Source of the DNA: JBBQXK01 sp038209775
GTDB lineage: Bacteria; Pseudomonadota; Alphaproteobacteria; Rhodobacterales; Rhodobacteraceae
DNA: 64,000 nucleotides
Direction: 5' to 3'
Assembly (NCBI GenBank): GCA_038209775.1
Contig: JBBQXK010000015.1
Location: 1 to 64,000 of the forward strand
Each line of letters opens with the position of its first letter. Position 1 is the stretch's first letter. The notes under the pieces are model-generated. The model did not search any database, was not told the origin of the DNA, and was given only the letters and a program-made list of their open reading frames with translations. Made by a program: the position numbers and the translations under genes. Of this stretch, positions 1 to 8,886 are shown one piece after another.

Positions 1-110
1 TTGTTTTGGTGGGGGGGGGGGGGGGTGGGGGGGGGCCGCGCGCGGCGGGGCCGCCCCCCCCCCCCCCCCCCCCCGCCGGTGGGCGCCCCCCCCCCCCGAC
101 TCTCCGCCCG
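1..110. repeat. G- and C-homopolymer low-complexity tract at the window edge
   Basis: The first 100 or so bases consist of long runs of G followed by long runs of C, with little else. Nothing here reads as a gene, although the frames are open only because of Gly and Pro codons. Tracts like this often appear at contig ends as sequencing or assembly artefacts, so the bases themselves should be treated with caution. The ordinary coding texture of the genome resumes at about position 105. Confidence 0.75.
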
Positions 111-284
111 TCACCCCCGCGCCGCCATGATCGCATAGGCCGCCATCACCACCCCCTCCACCACATGCTTGTCGCAGACCCCCGCCAGCCCCGCGCCATA
201 AGCCAGCGCCACCCCGGCATGGATCACGCGGTGGTCGCAGAGGTGCCGCGCGATGTCCGCCATTCCCTTGAAAACCTTTGCCAT
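111..284 (-). CDS. Small hypothetical protein, 57 aa
   Basis: A short reading frame runs from ATG at 284 to TGA at 111. The protein starts MAKVFKGMADIARHL and has two mildly hydrophobic stretches, one containing VIHAGVALAYGAGLAGV and one containing VVEGVVMAAYAIMAA. This could be a small membrane-associated protein with two short helices. Third codon positions are mostly G or C, as in neighbouring real genes, which is the main reason to call it. It is divergent from the HTH-TPR gene, with 84 bases between the two starts, so they may share a promoter region. I do not recognise the family and assign no function. Confidence 0.5.
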   Translation of the reverse strand: MAKVFKGMADIARHLCDHRVIHAGVALAYGAGLAGVCDKHVVEGVVMAAYAIMAARG

Positions 285-368
285 CACTCGTACCTTTTCT
301 TTGCCACGCCCTGCTTGATTGCCCGGGTGGATGGCGTCAGGATGAGGAAATGGCGTGCTGGCTGAGCG

Positions 369-2176
369 TTGCGGCAGATGGCGGAACGTGGGGGAACATT
401 GGTGAATTCGGCGGGGTTCGGGCCTGAGTTCGGGTTGCTGGTCAAGACCCGCCGCGCCGAACGCGGGCTTTCACAGGATGCGCTTGCGGCCCTGCTGTGG
501 CCCGACGCGAATCCCCTGAACCAGAAGGATCACCCCCGCAAACCCGACATCTCTCGTCTTGAAACCGGGCGGGTGGGCAACCCGCAGGAAAAGACCGTCC
601 TTCTGATCTGCGAAAAGCTGGGCATCCGGCAGGATGAGGTCAACGCCCTTCGCCTGACCCCGCCGCCCGATCCCTATGCCTTGGCCAAAGTGCTGGGCGA
701 TCTGAAAGCCGCGTCACAGGCCGATCTTTACGAATTGGCGCGGGCGTTCGGGATGGAAGATCCTGAACGAAGCTCTGACACCGCCCTGCGCGCCTTCCTT
801 GCCGACAAAGCGCAGGAGTATCACGCCTACCGCACCCAGATCGACGCACTGGATGATCGGGTGGCGGCCATCGCCAACCTCAAGGGGGCGGCACAGGACG
901 CCGCCGAACGGCTGGATTTCGATGCGGTGGAAACCCTGTTGGAACGTGTCCACACGGTCGACTCGACATCGCCGCCGCCACGGCCGAGGCGCGGGCCGAG
1001 AGCGCCCTGCTGCGCGGGCGGGTCGAGCAGGCCTACGCGCTGTTCGCTGCCGCCGCCGACAGCTTTGCCGCCATCGACCCCACCGAGGTCGCCCGCCGCC
1101 GCCAAAGCTATGGCGAACGTCTGAGAGATCACGGAACCCGCTACGGCGGCCCGGCTCTGCCGTTGGCCATCCGGCTGTTGGACCGCCTGCTGGCCGAACT
1201 GGACCAGCAGGCTGACCCAAGGCTGTGGGCCGCCAGCCAGATCAGCCTCGCCAACGCGCTGCAAACGCAAGGCACCCGCACCGGGGGTTCTGCGGGCACG
1301 GCCCTGCTGGCGCACGCGGTTGATGCCTATGAGGCGGCGTTGCAAGTGTTGACCCGAGCGGATCATCCGGTGGACTGGGCCACGGCGATGCAGAACATGG
1401 CCATCGTGCTGGAAACGCAAGGCACCCGCACCGGGGGTGCTGCGGGCACGGCCCTGCTGGCGCGCGCGGTTGATGCCTATGAGGCGGCATTGCAGGTGTT
1501 CACCCGCGCGGACCATCCGTTGAAATGGGCGATGACAATGCAGAACATGGCCGGTGCATTGCATGCGCAAGGCAATCGCACCCGGGGTGCTGCGGGCACA
1601 GCCCTACTGGCGCGCGTTGTTGACGTCTGTGAGGCTGCCTTGCAGGTGTTAACCCGGGCGGATCATCCGGTGCTCTCGGCCGGGATGATGCAGAACATGG
1701 CCATCGCGCTGGAATCGCAAGGCACCCGGACCGAGGGTGCTGCCGGCACGGCCCTGCTGGTGCGCGCGGTTGATGCCTATGAGGCGGCGTTGCAGGTGCG
1801 CACCCGCGCGGATCATCCGATTGAATGGGCCGGGACGATGCAGAACATGGCCGGTGCGCTGCAAACGCAAGGCACGCGCACCGGGGGTGATGCGGGCACG
1901 GCCCTGCTGGCGCGCGCGGTGGACGCCTATGAGGCGGCGTTACAGGTGTTCACCCGAGCGGATCATCCGGTGAACTGGGCGATGACGCGGGAGAATCTGG
2001 CGATCTGCGAAGCGCAATGGTCGCAGCACCCCGCCTGCGACGACCCCGCGGCGCATTTGCGACGGGCGCTTCAGCATGTGGACAACGCGTTGCAGGTCTT
2101 TGATCCCGACCACATGCCTTATAACCACGGCAAAGCGACCGCCCTGCGCACCCAAATCCTCGCCGACCTTTCCTGA
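369..2176 (+). pseudogene. XRE-type HTH regulator with TPR-like repeats, broken by one frameshift
   Basis: Two reading frames form one gene. The first starts at ATG 369 and encodes an N-terminal helix-turn-helix domain (about residues 20-75, with RAERGLSQDALAALLW and ISRLETGRVGNP), followed by a helical linker. Near 955-965 the sense continues in another frame as LDIAAATAEARAESALL, and runs to TGA at 2176. One missing base near 961 would join them into a protein of about 602 residues. The C-terminal half has five almost identical 50-residue repeats that resemble TPR or Sel1-like helical repeats (ALLARAVDAYEAALQV). Such HTH-TPR proteins usually sense a peptide or partner protein, but no ligand can be inferred here. 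Either the frameshift is real and the gene is dead, or it is a sequencing error. Confidence 0.75.
1280..2029 (+). repeat. Five tandem 150-bp coding repeats
   Basis: Five copies of a 150-base unit begin at 1280, 1430, 1580, 1730 and 1880. Each encodes 50 residues of the pattern TGGxAGTALLARAVDAYEAA, then LQVxTRADHPxxWAxTMQNM and AxALxTQGTR. Similarity is high at DNA level as well as protein level. The third copy is the most diverged, with VVDVCEAA and VLSAGMM. Because the copies are in frame and near identical, unequal crossing-over can change copy number without breaking the frame. Confidence 0.9.
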
Positions 2177-2313
2177 CCAAATCGTCACCCCCCCCCTGAA
2201 ACCCCAACCCTTCCCCCCAAACACCAGCGTCACCTTGCCCCCCACAACCACCCGCCCTTGAACCCCCCCGCCTGCCGGCCTCGGCTTAGGTCCGAACCAA
2301 CGGGATCCCCCTC

Positions 2314-3465
2314 ATGCCCCCCACTCGCCCGATCTTCGAAGAGGTCGCGACCCGCGCGGCCCCGGTGCCGCAGGGCAGCCTCATCTCCCGCCACGCCGCC
2401 GTGTCGCGCGGCTGGACGAGGTGGTGGCTGGTCAGCCTCTTTGCCCTTGTGGCCTGCATGATCCTGGTTGGCGGGCTGACGCGGTTGACCGATAGTGGCC
2501 TCGCGATCACCGAATGGCGGCCGGTGTCGGGGGCGCTGCCGCCGATGTCGGAGGCGGCCTGGGCCACCGAGTTCGACAAGTACCGCGCCGTCCCGGAATA
2601 TCAGTTGCAGAACAAGGGCATGACGCTGGACGCGTTCAAGGTGATTTACTGGTGGGAATGGGGTCACCGGCAGTTGGGGCGGGTGATCGGGCTGGTCTGG
2701 GCGCTGGGGTTTGCCGCGCTTTATGTCACGCGCAGCATTCCCAAGGGCTGGTCGCGGCGGCTGTGGCTGGTGGGTGCCCTGGGCGGGCTGCAGGGGGCCA
2801 TCGGCTGGTGGATGGTGCATTCGGGGCTGTCGGGCGACCGGGTGGATGTGGCGTCGTACCGGCTGGCCATGCATCTGGGACTGGCGTTTGTCATTCTGGG
2901 GCTGATCGCGTGGTATGTGCAGCTGTTGTCGCGCCCCGAGACGGCGTTGCTGCAGGCGCGGCGGGCGCGGGAGGGGCGGCTGTACGGGCTGTCGACGGGC
3001 CTCATGCATTTCGCGTTCCTGCAGGTGATCCTGGGCGCGCTGGTGGCGGGGATTGATGCGGGGCGGGGGTTTCCGACCTGGCCCCTGATGAACGGGTCGT
3101 TCTTTCCGGCGGATGCGTTCTATGTGCCCGACGGGGGGGCGGTCTGGCGTGCGTTCTTTGAAAATCCGGGGCTGGTGCAGTTCATCCACCGGATGTCGGG
3201 GTATCTGTTGTTCGCCTTTGGCGTGGTGGTCTGGCTGCGGGGTCGCCGGTCGGCGCACCGGGCCACGCGGGCCGCGTTCCATGCGGTGATGGCGATGCTG
3301 GTGGTGCAGATGGCGTTCGGCATCGCGGCAGTCATGACGGCGGCCACCCTTCATGCGGCGATCACGCATCAGGTGGGGGCGGTGGTGCTCTGGGTGCTGA
3401 TCCTGCGCGCGCGGTTCCACAGCCAGTACCCCCATGGGGGGTCGATCAAGGGGGGGACGGCATGA
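2314..3465 (+). CDS. ctaA: Heme A synthase (COX15/CtaA family)
   Basis: This inner-membrane enzyme converts heme O to heme A for aa3-type cytochrome oxidase by oxidising the C8 methyl group. The 383-residue length and multi-helix layout fit the alphaproteobacterial COX15 type. Recognisable signatures are the first membrane helix with VGGLTRLTDSGLAITEW, EWGHRQLGRVIG (His about 118), AMHLGLAF (His about 187), FIHRMSGYLLF (His about 290) and ITHQVGAVVLW (His about 352). These are the expected heme-ligand histidines of the two helix bundles. Its substrate pathway serves the ctaD product encoded 20 kb downstream. The TGA overlaps the ATG of the next gene (3462), so the two are probably translated together. 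Confidence 0.95.
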   Translation: MPPTRPIFEEVATRAAPVPQGSLISRHAAVSRGWTRWWLVSLFALVACMILVGGLTRLTDSGLAITEWRPVSGALPPMSEAAWATEFDKYRAVPEYQLQNKGMTLDAFKVIYWWEWGHRQLGRVIGLVWALGFAALYVTRSIPKGWSRRLWLVGALGGLQGAIGWWMVHSGLSGDRVDVASYRLAMHLGLAFVILGLIAWYVQLLSRPETALLQARRAREGRLYGLSTGLMHFAFLQVILGALVAGIDAGRGFPTWPLMNGSFFPADAFYVPDGGAVWRAFFENPGLVQFIHRMSGYLLFAFGVVVWLRGRRSAHRATRAAFHAVMAMLVVQMAFGIAAVMTAATLHAAITHQVGAVVLWVLILRARFHSQYPHGGSIKGGTA

Positions 3466-4934
3466 CGGCCTTTGCAGACCTGATGGCGTATCAGCGCCAG
3501 ACCGAGGCGCTTGGCCAGATCGCAGGGCGCCTTGGCTGGGATCAGGAAACCATGATGCCGCGGGGGGCTGCCGACCAGCGGGCCGAAGAATTCGCGGCGA
3601 TCGAGGGGGTGCTGCATGCGCGCCGCACCGACCCGCGGGTGGGTGACTGGCTGGAGACGGCAGAAGCCCCCGATGCGGCGGGGGCGGCGCAGTTGCGGTT
3701 GATCGGGCGATCATATGCACGGGCCACGAAAATCTCGGCACGGCTGGCGCAGGAACTGGCGCGGTTGACGTCGGCGGCGCAGGGCATCTGGGCGGCGGCG
3801 CGGCAGGATGAGGATGTGGCGGCGTTTCTGCCGACGCTGGCCCGGGTCATCGCGCTGAAACGCGAAGAGGCGGCGTGTCTGGCGGCGGGTGGCAATGCCT
3901 ATGACGCGCTCTTGGACGATTATGAACCGGGTGAGACGGCTGCCAGCATCAGCGCGATGTTCGACGCAATGCGGCCCCGGTTGGTGGCGCTGCGCGGGGC
4001 TGCGATGGGGTCGGCGTATCAGCCGGTCGATCTTGTCGCAGTGTTTCCTGCCGACAAGCAGATGCAGGTGTCGCGCGATCTGGCTACGACGTTCGGCTAT
4101 GACTGGAACCACGGGCGGCTGGACCTTGCGGTGCATCCGTTCAGTTCGGGGTCGGGGCGGGATGTGCGGATCACCACGCGGGTGGTCGAGCGGGATCCGT
4201 TCAACTGTTTTTACTCAACCATTCATGAGGTTGGCCATGCGACGTATGAGTTGGGCATCGACCCTGCCTATGCGCTGACACCGCTTGGGGCAGGGGTGTC
4301 GATGGGGGTGCATGAAAGCCAGAGCCGCATTTATGAGAACCAGTTGGGCCGCAGTCGCGCCTTTGCGGGCTGGCTTTTTGGCCGGATGCAGGGGGCGTTC
4401 GGTGATTTCGGGGTGGCGGATGCCGATGCGTTCTATGGCACGGTGAACAAGTTGCGCGAGGGGTTCATCCGGACCGAGGCGGATGAGGTGCAGTACAACC
4501 TGCACGTCATGCTGCGCTTTGATCTGGAGCGGGCGCTGATCTCGGGTGATCTGGGGGTGGCCGATCTGGAGGCCGCGTGGAATGACCGTTTCCGCGCCGA
4601 TTTCGGACAGGTGGTGCCGCGTCCTTCGGCGGGGATGCTGCAGGATGTGCATTGGTCGGTGGGGCTGTTCGGCTATTTCCCGACCTATACGTTGGGGAAC
4701 CTGTACGCCGGATGTCTGCATGTGGCGTTGCGCCGGGATGTGCCCGACCTTGATGCCAGTCTTGCGCAAGGCGATGCGTCGCCCGCCACGGGCTGGCTGC
4801 GCGACCGCGTACAGCGGCATGGCGGGCTGATGGCGCCGCGCGACCTGATCGCACAGGCGGCGGGGTTCGAGCCGCATGCGGGGCCGCTTTTGGAGTATCT
4901 GGAGGCGAAGTTCGGGGCGATTTACCGGCTGTAG
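3462..4934 (+). CDS. Carboxypeptidase Taq, M32 metallopeptidase
   Basis: This cytosolic zinc carboxypeptidase removes C-terminal residues from peptides. The 490-residue length is typical of family M32. The zinc motif HEVGH lies at about residues 255-259, and a second family signature, HESQSRIYENQLG, at about 284-296. Further family blocks are FSSGSGRDVRITTR, DEVQYNLHVMLRFDLE and LFGYFPTYTLGNLYAG. The N-terminal helical lid starts LMAYQRQTEALGQIAGRLGWDQETMMP, which contains the usual WDQETMMP block. The start overlaps the stop of ctaA by four bases. A functional link to heme A synthesis is not obvious; the pairing is probably only transcriptional. Confidence 0.95.
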   Translation: MTAFADLMAYQRQTEALGQIAGRLGWDQETMMPRGAADQRAEEFAAIEGVLHARRTDPRVGDWLETAEAPDAAGAAQLRLIGRSYARATKISARLAQELARLTSAAQGIWAAARQDEDVAAFLPTLARVIALKREEAACLAAGGNAYDALLDDYEPGETAASISAMFDAMRPRLVALRGAAMGSAYQPVDLVAVFPADKQMQVSRDLATTFGYDWNHGRLDLAVHPFSSGSGRDVRITTRVVERDPFNCFYSTIHEVGHATYELGIDPAYALTPLGAGVSMGVHESQSRIYENQLGRSRAFAGWLFGRMQGAFGDFGVADADAFYGTVNKLREGFIRTEADEVQYNLHVMLRFDLERALISGDLGVADLEAAWNDRFRADFGQVVPRPSAGMLQDVHWSVGLFGYFPTYTLGNLYAGCLHVALRRDVPDLDASLAQGDASPATGWLRDRVQRHGGLMAPRDLIAQAAGFEPHAGPLLEYLEAKFGAIYRL

Positions 4935-4950
4935 GTGCCTGTGGCCAAGT

Positions 4951-4995
4951 CCCGGGGCGCTGCCCCGGACCCCGGGATATTTGTGCAAAGATGAA
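4951..4995 (+). repeat. Dispersed intergenic repeat, copy A
   Basis: A GGGGC...GCCCC stem-loop is followed by GGACCCCGGGATATTTGTG and CAAAGATGAA. It sits between the convergent 3' ends of the M32 peptidase gene and the enoyl-CoA hydratase gene. Similar elements are at 10612-10660 (inverted), 58425-58480 and 62263-62316. The stem-loop followed by an AT-richer tail could act as a weak terminator, but the conserved tail suggests a repeat family rather than a plain terminator. Confidence 0.75.
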
Positions 4996-5004
4996 TGGGC
5001 AGGG

Positions 5005-5802
<798 letters not shown>

Positions 5803-5850
5803 TCCTTGCTTTGGCTGAAACTCTACGCTGGGGCTGGCCCGGGGGGAAGC

Positions 5851-6297
5851 ATGGCGATTGTTATGGACCGGCAGGCACTTGGCGCGTTTCTGGTGGATGC
5901 GTTCGGGCAGGTGGCGCGGGATTTCGCGGTGGAGCACGTGGATGAGGACGTGCTGCGGCTGCGGCTGATCGTGCAGGAGCGGCATCTGCGGCCCGGGGGG
6001 ACGGTGTCGGGGCCTGCGATCTTTGCGCTGGCGGATGTGGCGGTATACCTGGCCATTCTGGCGCGGATCGGGCCGGTGGCGCTGGCGGTGACAACCAATG
6101 CGTCGGTCGATTTTCTGCGCAAACCTGCGGCGGGGATGGATTTGCTGGCCGAGACGCGGGTGTTGAAGCTGGGCCGGGTGTTGGCGGTGGGGGATGTGCT
6201 GATCCGGTCGGCGGGCGGGACGGAGCCGGTGGCGCGCGCGACGCTGACCTATTCGATCCCGCCCAAGGTGCCGGCGGGTGTTGCGTCAGCCGGTTAA
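5851..6297 (+). CDS. PaaI-type hotdog-fold thioesterase
   Basis: This 148-residue protein is a single hotdog domain and probably hydrolyses acyl-CoA or aryl-CoA thioesters in the cytoplasm. The family pattern is seen in RPGGTVSGPAIFALADVAVY (about residues 50-69), where the helix after the conserved Gly lines the active site, and in ALAVTTNASVDFLRKP (about 79-94). The protein ends with a beta strand ATLTYSIPP. It is divergently placed against the enoyl-CoA hydratase gene, so both could serve CoA-thioester turnover from one promoter region. The physiological substrate cannot be read from the sequence. Confidence 0.85.
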   Translation: MAIVMDRQALGAFLVDAFGQVARDFAVEHVDEDVLRLRLIVQERHLRPGGTVSGPAIFALADVAVYLAILARIGPVALAVTTNASVDFLRKPAAGMDLLAETRVLKLGRVLAVGDVLIRSAGGTEPVARATLTYSIPPKVPAGVASAG

Positions 6298-6381
6298 GGC
6301 AGTCTGAACGGGGCGTCCCGAGAGAGTGTTTCGAACGGTGGGCGGCAGGGCGCAACCGCATGGAAATGCAGCATTTTGAGT

Positions 6382-6436
6382 GTATGCGGTCCGTATGTAA
6401 AGCGTACAGCACCTGTACAGCATCCGTACATGCGTT
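6382..6436. repeat. Five GTA-motifs at exact 11-bp spacing
   Basis: GTATG or GTACA begins at 6382, 6393, 6404, 6415 and 6426, each 11 bases after the previous one. The array lies between the convergent ends of the thioesterase and aminotransferase genes. The spacing is close to one helical turn, so all motifs face the same side of the DNA. No CRISPR-type spacer structure is present. The rest of the gap (6298-6475) shows no gene. Confidence 0.6.
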
Positions 6437-6475
6437 TTGCGTTTCCGGCCCCCCCGGGCGGCAGGGACGGCGACC

Positions 6476-7648
6476 CTATTGCAGGTCGCCGAAGGCCCCT
6501 TGCAGACGCGCCACCGCCTCGGCCACCTGGGCGCGGGGCATGGCGATGTTGAAGCGCAGGGCCGTCTCGCCACCGGTGCCGAACACCACGCCGTGGTTGA
6601 CCGCAATGCGCGCGTCCTGTTCGACGCGGGCGGTGAATTCGGCCGCCGACATGCCGGTGCCTGCGAAATCGACCCACGCGAGGTAGGTGCCCTGCAACGG
6701 CATCGACCGGACCCCGGGCAGCGTATTCAGCCCGTCATCGAAAATCCGCCGGTTGCCGTCGAGATAGCGCATGAGGCCGTCCACCCACTCGGCCCCGGCG
6801 GGGGAATAGGCCGCCGTCGCCATGTGCATGCCAAAGGAATTGGGCGAGATGCCAAGCGCGTTCATCCGTGCGGCAAAGCGGGCGCGTAAGGAGGGGTCAG
6901 CGATGATGACATTGCCGGAATGGCAGCCTGCGATGTTGAAGGTCTTGGTCGTGGCCGTCATCATCACCAGACGGTCGGCGATGTCGGGGGCGGCCAGCGG
7001 CATCGCGATATGGCGGTGGCCGGGGTAGACGAGATCGTGGTGGATCTCGTCGGACACCAGGATCAGGTCATGGCGGATGCAGAAATCGGCCACGCCGCGC
7101 AGTTCCGCCGCCGTCCAGACACGGCCCCCGGGGTTGTGGGGCGAGCAGAGGATGAACATCCGCTCGGTTCCCGTCATCAGGGCGTCCCAGGCGTCGAAGT
7201 CCATCGCATGTACGCCGTCCACCACGGTCAGCGGACATTCCCGCACCTCGCGCCCTGCACCGGCGATGACGCGGGCAAAGGCGTGGTAGACGGGGGTGGT
7301 GAGGACCACGGCATCGCCCGGCGCGGTATAGGCATCGACGCACATGCCGGTGCCGTTCACGAGGCCATGGGTGGTGAAGATCGATTTCGGGTCAACGTCC
7401 CATCCGTGGCGGGTGTTCATCCACCAGCGGATGGCGTCGAGGTACGCCCGGTCGTCGCCGAAATAGCCATACAGGCCGTGCGCCGCCATCGCCTCGACCG
7501 CCTGTTGCACCACCGCCGGGGGGCGGAACTCCATGTCGGCGACCCACATCGCGATGCCGTCCTGCGCGGGGACGCCGAACATCGGCTCCATCATGTCCCA
7601 TTTCACGCAATGCGTGCCGCGGCGGTCGATCGCTTCGTCAAAGGTCAT
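6476..7648 (-). CDS. PatB/MalY-type PLP-dependent aminotransferase/C-S lyase
   Basis: This 390-residue fold-type I PLP enzyme belongs to the MalY/PatB group, whose members mostly act as cystathionine beta-lyases or cysteine-S-conjugate lyases. The N-terminal block FGVPAQDGIAMWVADMEF (about 24-41) is the family hallmark. PLP contacts are seen in CSPHNPGGRVW (about 168-178) and LVSDEIHHDLVYPG (about 197-210). The Schiff-base lysine is K235 in TATTKTFNIAGC. The C-terminal FGTGGETALRFNIAMPRA carries the substrate-carboxylate arginine. Translation from ATG 7648 gives the full family length. The likely job is methionine biosynthesis or sulfur-compound cleavage. The 225 bases to the divergent def gene hold no other gene. 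Confidence 0.88.
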   Translation of the reverse strand: MTFDEAIDRRGTHCVKWDMMEPMFGVPAQDGIAMWVADMEFRPPAVVQQAVEAMAAHGLYGYFGDDRAYLDAIRWWMNTRHGWDVDPKSIFTTHGLVNGTGMCVDAYTAPGDAVVLTTPVYHAFARVIAGAGREVRECPLTVVDGVHAMDFDAWDALMTGTERMFILCSPHNPGGRVWTAAELRGVADFCIRHDLILVSDEIHHDLVYPGHRHIAMPLAAPDIADRLVMMTATTKTFNIAGCHSGNVIIADPSLRARFAARMNALGISPNSFGMHMATAAYSPAGAEWVDGLMRYLDGNRRIFDDGLNTLPGVRSMPLQGTYLAWVDFAGTGMSAAEFTARVEQDARIAVNHGVVFGTGGETALRFNIAMPRAQVAEAVARLQGAFGDLQ

Positions 7649-7873
7649 GGGGCGGTCCTGTGGTGGGAGGAGGTTGACAAAAGCGATAGCGCAAGTGGAA
7701 GGGAATTCCAATGGGTGACTGTGGGGGAAATTTAGTTCTGATGTGGGTGTTAATGTTGGAACGACAGTCCTACATTCGCTGAAATACGGGAACATTGATC
7801 CACCTCGCGCCCGGCTAGGCAGTTTGGCCCCCACCCATTGCGCGCCTGTCGCCCCTTGGTTAAATCCTGTGGC

Positions 7874-8398
7874 ATGATCCGCTCCATCCTGTTGCACCCC
7901 GATCCGCGTCTGAAGAAACCCTGCGAGCCTGTGGGGGCGATCACGCCCGACATCGGGCGGCTGGCCGAGGATATGCTGGCCACCATGTACGACGCCCCCG
8001 GCATCGGCCTTGCGGCGCCGCAGGTGGGGGTGATGCGGCGGGTGATGGTAATGGATTGCGTCAAGGAGGTAGGCGCCACGCCACGCCCGATGGTGCTGGT
8101 TGATCCGGTGGTCACCTGGGCGTCCGAGGACCGGAACGTGTATGAAGAGGGGTGCCTGTCGATCCCCGAGCATTACGCCGACGTCAGCCGCCCCGCCGTG
8201 GTGCGGGTGCGCTGGACGGCGCTGGACGGTGTGGAGCAGGAAGAGGAGTTCGCGGGCCTGTGGGCCACCTGCGTGCAGCACGAGATCGACCATCTGGAGG
8301 GGCGGTTGTTCATCGACTATCTCGGGCCGCTGCGCCGACAGATGATTACCCGCAAGATGGAAAAGCTGAAGCGTGAGCGTGCGCGGGGCGAGGGTTAG
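7874..8398 (+). CDS. def: Peptide deformylase 1 (complete active site)
   Basis: This enzyme removes the N-formyl group from nascent proteins. All three deformylase motifs are intact: GIGLAAPQ (residues 43-50), EGCLSIP (92-98, metal-ligand Cys94) and HEIDH (136-140, two metal-ligand histidines and catalytic Glu137). The 174-residue length is normal. The ATG at 7874 was chosen because the protein then begins with the family block IRSILLHPDPRLKKPCEPV. It is first in the order def1-def2-def3-fmt, with 2 bases to def2 and overlaps after that, so one operon is very likely. Confidence 0.95.
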   Translation: MIRSILLHPDPRLKKPCEPVGAITPDIGRLAEDMLATMYDAPGIGLAAPQVGVMRRVMVMDCVKEVGATPRPMVLVDPVVTWASEDRNVYEEGCLSIPEHYADVSRPAVVRVRWTALDGVEQEEEFAGLWATCVQHEIDHLEGRLFIDYLGPLRRQMITRKMEKLKRERARGEG

Positions 8399-8400
8399 GG

Positions 8401-8886
8401 ATGGCGGTCCTGCCGATCCTGCGCTGGCCCGATCCGCGCCTGTCGCAGGTGTGCGCGCCTGTGGCGGGGGATGTGACGGCGCTGGCGGCGGACATGCTGG
8501 ACACGATGTACGACGCCCCCGGGCGGGGGCTGGCCGCGCCGCAGGTGGGGGCGCTGGTGCGGATGTTCGTGATGGATACGGGGTGGAAAGCCGGGCCGCG
8601 TGATCCGGTGGTTTGCGTCAATCCCGAAATCCTGTGGCGGTCCGAGACGCGGGCCACCGGCAGCGAGGGCTGCCTGTCGATCCCGGGGCCTGCGCCGTTG
8701 ATCGAGCGGGCGGTGGAAATTCGGCTGGGCTGGACCGGGCTTGACGGGGCTGCGCATGTGGTGCTGTTGGACGGTTTTGCCGCCGTCTGTGCGCAGCATG
8801 AGTACGACCATCTGGACGGGGTGCTGACGCTTGACCACCTTTCGGCCGACCTGCGGGCGGCGGCGGTGGCCGGGGTGACGCCATGA
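8401..8886 (+). CDS. Peptide deformylase 2 (motifs retained)
   Basis: This is the second of three tandem deformylase paralogues, 161 residues. Its motifs are GRGLAAPQ (41-48), EGCLSIP (89-95, Cys91) and HEYDH (133-137), so metal binding and catalysis look possible. It is more diverged from housekeeping deformylases than its neighbour: the loop after the cysteine motif reads GPAPLIERAVEI, and the C-terminal helix is short. It follows def1 by 2 bases and overlaps def3 by 4. It may have a specialised substrate range or be a minor isozyme. Confidence 0.92.
   Translation: MAVLPILRWPDPRLSQVCAPVAGDVTALAADMLDTMYDAPGRGLAAPQVGALVRMFVMDTGWKAGPRDPVVCVNPEILWRSETRATGSEGCLSIPGPAPLIERAVEIRLGWTGLDGAAHVVLLDGFAAVCAQHEYDHLDGVLTLDHLSADLRAAAVAGVTP

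Noticed and set aside
6..365. Open frame of 119 codons across the G/C-rich start
   Set aside because: It is open only because of Gly and Pro homopolymer codons, and the 3' part is antisense to the more convincing 57-residue frame.
1280..2029. Five 150-bp repeats as a mobile or satellite element
   Set aside because: They are in frame and encode a regular helical 50-residue unit, so they are an internal protein repeat.
2230..3741. Long minus-strand open frame opposite ctaA and the M32 gene
   Set aside because: It is an antisense shadow of two clear genes, with Pro/Arg/His-rich translation typical of the wrong strand in GC-rich DNA.
6382..6436. Phased GTA-array as a CRISPR
   Set aside because: The repeat core is only about 5 bases and spacers about 6 bases, far too short for a CRISPR, and no cas gene is in the window.
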